22,146 bases of DNA from an uncultured bacterium (GTDB taxonomy: Bacteria; Planctomycetota; UBA1135; UBA2386): contig CALKYL010000191.1 of NCBI GenBank assembly GCA_938003515.1, positions 1-22,146 of the forward strand, given 5' to 3'. Shown here one piece after another: positions 6,770 through 12,927 of this stretch. The stretch's first letter is position 1; every line of letters begins with the position of its first letter. The position numbers and the translations under genes are program-made. The notes below the pieces were generated by a model. The model searched no databases and was not told the DNA's origin. It was given only the letters and a program-made list of their open reading frames with translations.

Positions 6770-8167
6770 ATGGACCTGACCAATCGTCGCGATCTCCTCA
6801 AGGCGCTGCTGGCCGGCGGCGCGTGCACGCTGTGCAGCAGCGGCGTCTCGGCCGCCTTCTTCCCGTCGATGCGCGGCCCGACGCCGAACAACGGCACGAA
6901 GCGACTGCTCTACATCTTCCTGCGCGGCGGCAACGACGGCGTCAACACCGTCGTCCCCGTGGGCGACAGCTCGTATCAGACGATGCGGCGCAACATCCGT
7001 GTCGACCAGACCGGCCTCGCGATCGCCGGCACGAGCCATGCGAAGGCGCACCCTGCGCTGGCGCAGCTCGTCGGCCCGGGCTCGCCCGACGCCGCCGGTC
7101 GGATCGCGTGGCTGCACCAGGTCGGCAATCCGCTCGGCACGCGCTCGCACTTCTACGAGATGGACGTGCACGAGAGCCTCTACGTGCCGCCGACGCAGAG
7201 CACCTCGGCGCTGAATCCCGAAGGCTGGGTCGCCCGGCTCGCCGGCTTCCAGAACTGGCCCGGGACCGTGCCGAGCGCCGGGCTGGCGTCGTTCTTCCGC
7301 GCGTTCCACGCGAAGCTCGAGCCGGGGTCGACGTCGAAGGTCCTCGCCGAGGTGCGCAACGTGGACGCCTACGACTTCACCAACCCGCCGCTGCCCGAAC
7401 CGTCGCAGTCGATCGCGGGTCGCCTCGAGACCCTGCTGGGCGGCCACCTCGCCGGCACGCCGTATTCGGGTGCCGCCGGCGACGTCGCCGAGTTCGCCGA
7501 CTTCGCGCTGCAGGCGATCCCGCAGCTGCAGAACGTGCCGACGCTGCCGGACCCGCCGACCGCGGGCATCACGTCGCCGTCGCACCTGCTGTTCCTGACG
7601 CAGATCCGCGACGCGATGCGGTTGCTCGCGCACGTGCCCGACTGCCGGGTCGCCGGCGTCAACTTCGGCGGCTTCGACACGCACGCCGACCAGCTCGAGA
7701 GCCAGGACGCGCTGTTGACGACGCTCGCGACCGCGCTGCGCTACGTCGACGACGTTTCGCAGAACGTCGGGCTCGTCGGGCCGCTGTTCGACGACGCGAT
7801 GCTGACGCTGGTCGTCAGCGAGTTCGGTCGCACCGCGCGTGACAACGGTCCGAAGGATCCGGCGCCGATCGATCCGACGGTCGGCACCGACCACGGCATC
7901 GGCAACCTCGCGATCGCGCAGGGCAAGAAGGTGCAGGGGGGCGTGCACAACTGCGACCCCGCCACCTGGCCGGACGGACACCTGGCGGCGCTGGCTGGCA
8001 CCGGTGGCGAGAACGCTGTGCCGGCCCTGACGGACTTCCGCGCCATCTACTCGGAGATCCTGCGCGAGTGGTTCCGGGTGCGTCCCAACCAGCTGCACAA
8101 CGTGCTGCTCAACCTGTCCGATCCGGTGCCGCCGACGCTCGTCGAGCTCGACTTCCTGGCGCCGTGA
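6770..8167 (+). CDS. DUF1501 family protein, Tat-type signal
   Basis: 465 residues from ATG 6770, fixed by AAGGAG at 6757-6762 with a 7-nt spacer. The N-terminus NRRDLLKALLAGGACTL is a twin-arginine (Tat) type signal with the RRDLLK core, so the protein probably folds before export. Hallmarks are FLRGGNDGVNTVVP (50-63), GGFDTHADQ near 300, SEFGRTARDN near 350 and GTDHGIGN near 372. This pattern (GG.DTH, SEFGR, DHG) gives DUF1501 its resemblance to the alkaline phosphatase/sulfatase superfamily, with conserved Asp and His that could bind metal. A catalytic role has not been established. It is the second gene of the DUF1800-DUF1501 operon. It ends before a strong hairpin and converges on the 206-residue gene. 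Confidence 0.92.
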   Translation: MDLTNRRDLLKALLAGGACTLCSSGVSAAFFPSMRGPTPNNGTKRLLYIFLRGGNDGVNTVVPVGDSSYQTMRRNIRVDQTGLAIAGTSHAKAHPALAQLVGPGSPDAAGRIAWLHQVGNPLGTRSHFYEMDVHESLYVPPTQSTSALNPEGWVARLAGFQNWPGTVPSAGLASFFRAFHAKLEPGSTSKVLAEVRNVDAYDFTNPPLPEPSQSIAGRLETLLGGHLAGTPYSGAAGDVAEFADFALQAIPQLQNVPTLPDPPTAGITSPSHLLFLTQIRDAMRLLAHVPDCRVAGVNFGGFDTHADQLESQDALLTTLATALRYVDDVSQNVGLVGPLFDDAMLTLVVSEFGRTARDNGPKDPAPIDPTVGTDHGIGNLAIAQGKKVQGGVHNCDPATWPDGHLAALAGTGGENAVPALTDFRAIYSEILREWFRVRPNQLHNVLLNLSDPVPPTLVELDFLAP

Positions 8168-8177
8168 GGACCCGGCG

Positions 8178-8207
8178 CCGCGAGCGCCGCGTGCGGCGGC
8201 GTCGCGG
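8178..8207. terminator. Hairpin between convergent DUF1501 and 206-aa genes
   Basis: CCGCGAGCGCCGC (8178-8190) pairs with GGCGGCGTCGCGG (8195-8207) across a GTGC loop with one bulge. It lies 10 nt after the DUF1501 stop and could serve both strands. No U-tract is present. Confidence 0.5.
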
Positions 8208-8240
8208 CTCAGGCCTGCCACGGGCATCACGCGCCGCGCC

Positions 8241-8861
8241 TCAGAACCGGCGCGCCGCGGGAGCGAGCTGCAGCTCGCCCTCGCCGATCACGAGCGGCGC
8301 GTCGACGACGTTCGAGGACAGCGACGCGAGCCCCCACATCGTGCCGCCGCCGATCCGGATGCACAGGGTGGCGCCCGCTGCTGCGCGCGCCGGGTCGTCG
8401 AGCCGGTCCGGTTGCAGCGGCACGTAGACCTTGAAGACGCGCTCGCCGGCCGAGGCGGCGTCTCCGACGGCGCGGAGATCGCCGTCGCTCGCCGCGTACA
8501 CCGGGCCGGTGAACAGCTCGACGTCGTCGGCGTCGGGTCGCCGCGCGCTCAGCACGAAGTAGAGGTGGTGCGACCTCCGTGGCGCCAGGTCGACGAGGTC
8601 CGTGGGGGTCGCCACGAAGACGGCCGCGAGCCGACCGCGCATCGGCGGCTCGGTCGCGCCGGGATACGGATGCACCGCGCCGTCGGCGGGCTGCTCCGCC
8701 GCGAGCGCGCAGCCGAGCGCGCGCATCTCGAAGCCGGTGTGGCAGCCGGCCGGGAGCGAGCCGAAGCCCGCCGCCGCCAGGAGCGCGGTGGCCGCTCTCG
8801 CCCGGCGCCTCGGACGACCGCGCGCAGCCGCTGCCGCGCCGTCGTGCCGATCAGCCCGCAT
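8241..8861 (-). CDS. Hypothetical exported protein, possible lipoprotein
   Basis: 206 residues from ATG 8861. I do not recognise the family. The N-terminus is very basic (RGRPRRRAR) and is followed by a hydrophobic stretch, ALLAAAGFGSLPAGC. The Cys could be lipidated, but Pro at -3 is a poor lipobox, so a cleaved or uncleaved export signal is also possible. The rest is a beta-rich soluble domain with HHLYFVLSARRPDADDVELF, FKVYVPLQPDRLDDPARAAA and IRIGGGTMWGLASLSSNVVD, and no catalytic motif is evident. The start overlaps the stop of the upstream 47-residue gene by 11 nt, so the two are probably translationally coupled and may work together at the envelope. It converges on the DUF1501 gene. 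Confidence 0.65.
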   Translation of the reverse strand: MRADRHDGAAAAARGRPRRRARAATALLAAAGFGSLPAGCHTGFEMRALGCALAAEQPADGAVHPYPGATEPPMRGRLAAVFVATPTDLVDLAPRRSHHLYFVLSARRPDADDVELFTGPVYAASDGDLRAVGDAASAGERVFKVYVPLQPDRLDDPARAAAGATLCIRIGGGTMWGLASLSSNVVDAPLVIGEGELQLAPAARRF

Positions 8862-8994
8862 CGGCCTTCGCCTTGAGCCGCATGCAGAGCTCTTCGAGCG
8901 ACGCCACGCGCTTCTGCAGCTTCTGCGCCTTGTGGGAGCTGTCGGACGCGAGCGCGAGAGCCACGAGGCCGACGAAGAAGGCGAAGTACTCCAT
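8851..8994 (-). CDS. 47-residue membrane-anchored coiled-coil protein
   Basis: A small gene from ATG 8994 with a strong Shine-Dalgarno sequence (GAGGAG, spacer about 6 nt). The protein starts MEYFAFFVGLVALALA, a single transmembrane helix. It is followed by a basic amphipathic segment, KAQKLQKRVASLEELCMRLK, with heptad-like Leu/Val spacing, so it is likely to form a short coiled coil. The frame is open further upstream to 9114, but that extension is Arg-rich and lacks a ribosome binding site. The last codons overlap the start of the 206-residue exported protein, implying coupled expression. Such small anchors often serve as scaffold or regulatory subunits. No family is recognised and the function is unknown. 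Confidence 0.6.
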   Translation of the reverse strand: MEYFAFFVGLVALALASDSSHKAQKLQKRVASLEELCMRLKAKADAG

Positions 8995-9138
8995 GCTCTG
9001 CTCCTCGGGGCCGGTTCGGAGTCCGGCCCGACGTGCTGCACCGTGCGGATCGACCCGCGCGCGCCGTCGACGCGGGCCGTCCGCTACCAGAGCACCGGCG
9101 TGGAACGCGCGCAAGCCGGGTGGTCGAGGTCGAGGCGG

Positions 9139-10056
9139 CTAGTCGCGTTCGCGGGTGTACTCGAAGCGCCGGGGGCTGCCGCCCTTCAGGAAGCCGATCG
9201 TCGCCGTCAGGCCGCCGTCGGCCGAGAGCTCGTAGACGATGCGCTTGGGGTAGTCGTGGCGCGGGTTGTCGAACACGGCGCGGTCGGCAGCGAGCTCGGT
9301 GAGCACGAACTCGGTCTCTGCACCGCCCCCGGGTTGCGCGACGTAGACCAGCCCGCCGTCGCGCTCGACGATGCGCAGGTACTCGAACGCGGACATCCTG
9401 CCGCGCGCGACCGTGCGGGAGACGCCGAGCATCGCGCCGCCGAGGGGCGGGCTCCATCGCTCCTCGATCGACGACCCCGAGCTCCTCGTGCCGACCCAGG
9501 CGCGTGCCAGCCAGGCCACGTCGCCGATCGAGGCTTCGGCCGGCGCGGGCATCTCGATGTCCTCGGCGTGGCGATAGAGCCCGACCGACGCCGGCCTCGC
9601 CGGCGCTCCGGACGACGCGCGCACGATCAGCCCGTCGGGCGTGAGGCGGAACTCCCTTCGGATCAGCCCTCGGGGTGCGGCGTCCGGATCGCGCACGAAG
9701 TCGACCTCGTAGGAGAGCGCGCCGTCCTGCCACGCGCCGCGGTAGCGCGAGGTCGTCTGTCCGTCGGCGACCTCGGTGATCGAGCCGTCGAGCGCGACGC
9801 GCACGTCGCGGTGTCCGGAGCCGTGGCCGCGCACGAGGACCACCGCGCCGTCCTCCGTGCGCAGCGAGAACTTCGCGCTCATCGGGGGACCCAGCTGCTC
9901 GAGCGCGCGACCTTCGGTGCGGTCCTCGACGTAGATCCATTCGCCGTCCAGCGCGCGCAGACCGTCGTCCTGCGCCGGCAGCGCGCCCGAGGCCGTGGCA
10001 GCGGTGAGCGCCGCGAAGAGCGCGAGCGACGGGATGGGCGGGGTCTGCGAGCGCAT
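9139..10056 (-). CDS. Secreted two-domain protein with C-terminal DUF6265 domain
   Basis: 305 residues from ATG 10056, preceded by AAAGAGGA at a good Shine-Dalgarno distance. The signal peptide covers 1-28 (SLALFAALTAATASGALPAQ). Residues 35-150 begin LDGEWIYVEDRTEGRALEQL and look like a small lipocalin-like beta-barrel. Residues 178-303 match the DUF6265 pattern well: AWLARAW, EERWSPPLGGAMLGVSRTV, FEYLRIVERDGGLVYVAQP and FDNPRHDYPKRIVYEL. DUF6265 has no established activity. On the minus strand the 5' leader carries a GTCGCC/GGCGAC stem (10093-10113) and a TACAAC box at 10134-10129, which would give a leader of roughly 65 nt. The gene lies between a serine hydrolase upstream and the 47-residue gene downstream, all on the same strand. 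Confidence 0.8.
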   Translation of the reverse strand: MRSQTPPIPSLALFAALTAATASGALPAQDDGLRALDGEWIYVEDRTEGRALEQLGPPMSAKFSLRTEDGAVVLVRGHGSGHRDVRVALDGSITEVADGQTTSRYRGAWQDGALSYEVDFVRDPDAAPRGLIRREFRLTPDGLIVRASSGAPARPASVGLYRHAEDIEMPAPAEASIGDVAWLARAWVGTRSSGSSIEERWSPPLGGAMLGVSRTVARGRMSAFEYLRIVERDGGLVYVAQPGGGAETEFVLTELAADRAVFDNPRHDYPKRIVYELSADGGLTATIGFLKGGSPRRFEYTRERD

Positions 10057-10185
10057 GGTGGATCCTCTTTCGGGCCGTGTCCGGGCGTGGCGAAGTCGCC
10101 GACCCGCTCGGCGACCGGCACGCACGCCGTTGTAGGGTCGTCCGGATCGGCGCGCGAGCGGTCCTGCTCGAAGCCGGCCGGCGCC

Positions 10186-11532
10186 CTACTCCGGGTTGCG
10201 CAGCAGGTGCTCGGCGAGCGCCCGGTAGGCCGGCAGCGACGTCGGGTCGATCGCCGCGTTGCCCGCGACGGGATGCGACGCGTAGCGAGCGATCACCATC
10301 TCGGCCGTGGGGTCGATCCACAGGACCTGGCCGTGCACCCCGCGCGCCGCGAACGCGCCGTGCGCGTCGTGCGTGACCCACCACATGTTGCGGTAGCTCC
10401 AGCCCTCGAGCTGCCCGTAGCCCGCCTTCGCGAAGGCCGCGCGGTCGCCGCCCTGGCGGATGTCGGCGACGACCGCGGCGGGCACGATCCGCTGCCCGTT
10501 CCACAGGCCGTCCTTCTGCAGCATCTCGCCGAAGCGCGCGAGGTCGCGCAGGCTCGTGTTGAACCCGCCGCCTGCGAAGGGCGTGCCGATCGAATCGACC
10601 GAGAAGTACGCGTCGTGCTCCGCGCCGAGCCGGCTCCAGATCTTCTCCGAGAGCAGCTCGGCGACGGACCGGCCGGTGACCCGTGCGAGCACCCAGCCGA
10701 GCGCGTCGGTGTTCGCGGTCTTGTAGGCGAAGGCCTCTCCGTGCGCGCCGTCCGCCTGCACCGTCTGCAGGAACTGGTAGTAGGTCCGCGGCCCGACGTA
10801 GGTCTCCGGCTTCGGCAGCGGGTTGCCGGCGCGCGCGTGCGCCCAGATCTCGGCGTCCGGGTCGGTGTAGTCCTCGCGGAAGCGGATGCCGGTCGTCATG
10901 TCCATGACCTGCCGAACGGTGGCGTCGCCGAACGCGGAGCCGGCGAGCTCCGGCACGCAGGTGGCGACCCGCTGCTCCGGATCGAGGTCACCCTCGGCGA
11001 CCAGCATCGCCGCGAGCGTGCCGACGAACGACTTGGTGATCGACATGGCGCCGTGCAGACCGTCGGGGTCGAGCACGCCGAAGTAGCGCTCGTAGACGAT
11101 CCGGCCGCGGTGCAGCACGACGATGCCGTCGGTGTAGTTCGCGAGCAGCGACTCGGCCCACGTCATCGGCTGCGAGGCGCCGGTGGGCACGAACGTCACC
11201 GCGTCCAGGTCGTCGCGCAGCGCCTGCGGCAGCCTCGACGGCGAGCCCGAGCCGCGCGACACGTTGACGGTCGGCATCAGCTGGCGGAAGTTCGCCACGC
11301 TCCAGCGCAGCGCCGGGAAGCGGAAGTAGGAGCCGTCCTCGAAGCGCAGCACGCGTTCGGGCGGCGGCGGCGCGCCCTCCATCCACCCGAGCGTCGCCGG
11401 GTCGCTCGCGCGGGCGTCCGGGTAGTCGGCCGGTCGGGCAGCCCGGGTGTCGATGGAACGTCCGGGGTTCGTGCCGACGCACGCGCCGCACCCTGCCACC
11501 AGAAGAAGAGCCGTCCTGCAGCCGTGCAGCAT
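10186..11532 (-). CDS. Serine hydrolase lipoprotein, class C beta-lactamase/NylB-like
   Basis: 448 residues from ATG 11532. The N-terminus MLHGCRTALLLVAGCGACVG carries a good lipobox (VAGC, Cys15), so the protein is probably a lipoprotein. The catalytic SxxK motif is S164-ITK-167. The second motif is around Tyr270 in FAYKTANTDALGW, typical of the class C/esterase/6-aminohexanoate-dimer hydrolase branch, and GVHGQVLWIDP takes the place of the KTG strand. YFRFPALRWSVANFRQLMPT (69-88) recalls the N-terminal extension of NylB-like proteins. It likely hydrolyses an ester or amide at the cell envelope. Beta-lactam resistance should not be assumed, since most proteins with this pattern are esterases or peptidases. 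A TAGACT box only 7 nt before the ATG suggests a leaderless mRNA. Confidence 0.87.
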   Translation of the reverse strand: MLHGCRTALLLVAGCGACVGTNPGRSIDTRAARPADYPDARASDPATLGWMEGAPPPPERVLRFEDGSYFRFPALRWSVANFRQLMPTVNVSRGSGSPSRLPQALRDDLDAVTFVPTGASQPMTWAESLLANYTDGIVVLHRGRIVYERYFGVLDPDGLHGAMSITKSFVGTLAAMLVAEGDLDPEQRVATCVPELAGSAFGDATVRQVMDMTTGIRFREDYTDPDAEIWAHARAGNPLPKPETYVGPRTYYQFLQTVQADGAHGEAFAYKTANTDALGWVLARVTGRSVAELLSEKIWSRLGAEHDAYFSVDSIGTPFAGGGFNTSLRDLARFGEMLQKDGLWNGQRIVPAAVVADIRQGGDRAAFAKAGYGQLEGWSYRNMWWVTHDAHGAFAARGVHGQVLWIDPTAEMVIARYASHPVAGNAAIDPTSLPAYRALAEHLLRNPE

Positions 11533-11539
11533 CGCTGCG

Positions 11540-11545
11540 AGTCTA
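11540..11545 (-). promoter_or_regulatory. Candidate -10 box of the serine hydrolase gene
   Basis: The minus strand reads TAGACT with 7 nt between it and the ATG at 11532, so transcription would start at or next to the start codon. TACGCC just upstream is an alternative. No good -35 box is seen. Confidence 0.35.
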
Positions 11546-11614
11546 GGCGTAGGGTGACCGAGGTGCAGCGCGGCGCGGGCGCGTATTGCGCGGGGCCGGG
11601 GTGCGGCGCGGCAG

Positions 11615-11896
11615 CTACGCGCCCGGCGCGGCGGTGATCGCCCGTTGCGCCGCGCCCCGGAGTTCGTCCAGGAACGGCTTCACGGCGGCCGCCTGTCCGT
11701 CGGGCGGCACGGTGAACCGGACCTGGTCGATCGCTCCTTCCACGCGGTCGACGAGATCCCGCCACGGGTTGCCGAGGTCGACGGCGTGGCCGTGCCCGAG
11801 GATCGCACCCTGCAGGTCGGGCAGCGAGGCCTTGCCCGACTCGAAGCGTTCGATCTCGGCGAGCAGGCGCTGCAGGATGTTCCGGGTGGCGGTCAC
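11615..11896 (-). CDS. Small helical hypothetical protein (93 aa)
   Basis: Starts at GTG 11896, which overlaps the stop of the upstream gene as GTGA, so translation is coupled. The 93 residues are predicted mostly helical: RNILQRLLAEIERFESGKAS, then LGNPWRDLVDRVEGAIDQVR and VKPFLDELRGAAQRAI. The layout (leading helix with FESGKASL, a central W, and an acidic/aromatic helix) loosely resembles small immunity-like helical proteins found beside secreted effectors. That is only a pattern impression, with no firm family. It is soluble and cytoplasmic by appearance. It is the last gene before the serine hydrolase gene, which has its own promoter-like box. Confidence 0.6.
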   Translation of the reverse strand: MTATRNILQRLLAEIERFESGKASLPDLQGAILGHGHAVDLGNPWRDLVDRVEGAIDQVRFTVPPDGQAAAVKPFLDELRGAAQRAITAAPGA

Positions 11897-12141
11897 GGGG
11901 TGCGCTCGGGCGGCCACCAGAGCCACGGGATGCCGGTGACGAGCAACACCACGGCCGGGCAGGACCAAGGCTGGTCCTTCCGCATCGCCGTGTCCCACCT
12001 GGAGACGGAGCCCGTCTCCGTGGTCCGGGTCCGGATGTCGGTCCGCCACTCGACCTGCAGCAGGCGGAGCACGACGAACGTCGGCAGCCCCGCCGACACG
12101 ACGAGCCGGCGCGGCGTGTCCAGTCTGGAGAGGGGCTTCAC
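11893..12141 (-). CDS. Small hypothetical membrane protein (82 aa)
   Basis: Starts at GTG 12141 and ends at 11893 with a stop overlapping the next gene's GTG. There are two hydrophobic stretches: a marginal one (RRLVVSAGLPTFVVLRLL) at 11-28 and a clear one (PAVVLLVTGIPWLWW) at 62-76. The segment between them, EWRTDIRTRTTETGSVSRWD, is polar and would form a loop. No family is recognised. Codon use is less GC-biased than in most neighbours (CTCTCC, AGA, ACG). The start is uncertain because no clear ribosome binding site precedes it. A TAGCAT box on the minus strand (12207-12202) could be its -10. The overlap suggests it acts with the 93-residue protein. Confidence 0.55.
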   Translation of the reverse strand: MKPLSRLDTPRRLVVSAGLPTFVVLRLLQVEWRTDIRTRTTETGSVSRWDTAMRKDQPWSCPAVVLLVTGIPWLWWPPERTP

Positions 12142-12346
12142 GATGCGAGGTCGGGTGTCGGATGTGCCCGGGAGCGGGTCGGCTGCTCCAGCAGGTCGCG
12201 CATGCTACGAGTCCACCTCGGTCGACGACCAGCCCGGCGCGGCGGTTCGGCACCTGCCGGACGTCGTCGTCCGTGCGCACGCGGGGCTCCCGCCTGTCGA
12301 TCGGCCGCGCCCGGGCCGGCCGCGGGCAGCGGCGGCCGGGCCGCCC

Positions 12347-12352
12347 TACAAT
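12347..12352 (+). promoter_or_regulatory. Strong -10 box of the ECF sigma/kinase operon, leaderless arrangement
   Basis: TACAAT stands 8 nt before the GTG start at 12361, so the transcript would begin at or just before the start codon. It is the best match to the -10 consensus in the window. No TTGACA-like -35 lies 16-18 nt upstream in the GC-rich sequence. Confidence 0.5.
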
Positions 12353-12360
12353 CCGGCCGC

Positions 12361-12924
12361 GTGGCCGACCGCGATCGAACCACACAGCTGCTGAAGCGCT
12401 TCAGCGACGGCGACACCGGCGTCTGCGACGCCCTGTTCGGCGCAATCGAGGCCGAGCTGCACAAGCTGGCCCGCATGCACATGGCAGGCCGGGAGCGCGC
12501 GCACACGCTGCAGTCGACGGCGCTCGTGCACGAGGCCTGGCTGCGCCTGATCGACGCCGACGACGCGACCTTCCCGAGCCGGGGCCACTTCTACTCCATG
12601 GCCTCGAAGGTCATGCGGTCGATCCTCGTCGACCACGCGCGACGGAAGTCGGCGGAGAAACGTGGCGGGGACCGCGTCCGCGTGACGTTGGTCGAGGGTG
12701 CCGGCGACGAACCGGATTTCTCCGAGGCGGACGTGCTCGACCTGCACGACGCGCTCGGCCGTCTCGAAGCGATCGACGCCGAGCGGGCGCGGATCGTCGA
12801 GCTGCGCTACTTCGGGGGCCTGACGATGCCGGACCTCGCGGAGTCGGTCGGGCTGCCGCTGCGCACGGTCGAACGCCGGCTGCAGGCGGCGACGGCGTGG
12901 CTGCGCGACGCGCTGCGGGGCTGA
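12361..12924 (+). CDS. ECF-family RNA polymerase sigma factor, planctomycete type
   Basis: 187 residues from GTG 12361. Region sigma2 spans about 1-95, with ALVHEAWLRLID (54-65), then HFYSMASKVMRSILVDHARR, the pattern seen in the planctomycete ECF subfamily modelled as TIGR02999 (Sig-70_X6, Rhodopirellula type). Region sigma4 spans about 131-185 with IVELRYFGGLTMPDLAESVG and the recognition helix PLRTVERRLQAATAWL. Upstream frame has no coding character, and TACAAT 8 nt before the GTG supports this start. No anti-sigma gene is adjacent; instead a Ser/Thr kinase gene begins 3 nt after the stop. This ECF-kinase pairing is a known planctomycete theme, where phosphorylation probably replaces an anti-sigma factor. 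Direct control of this sigma by the kinase is inferred from the pairing. Confidence 0.92.
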   Translation: MADRDRTTQLLKRFSDGDTGVCDALFGAIEAELHKLARMHMAGRERAHTLQSTALVHEAWLRLIDADDATFPSRGHFYSMASKVMRSILVDHARRKSAEKRGGDRVRVTLVEGAGDEPDFSEADVLDLHDALGRLEAIDAERARIVELRYFGGLTMPDLAESVGLPLRTVERRLQAATAWLRDALRG

Positions 12925-12927
12925 GCG

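Noticed and set aside
10186..11532. Calling the serine hydrolase an antibiotic-resistance beta-lactamase
   Set aside because: The motifs fit the broader class C/NylB/esterase group; nothing shows beta-lactam activity.
8602..11637. 1011-codon plus-strand open frame opposite the secreted and serine hydrolase genes
   Set aside because: Composition is His/Arg/Val/Asp-rich antisense, and all recognisable motifs are on the minus strand.
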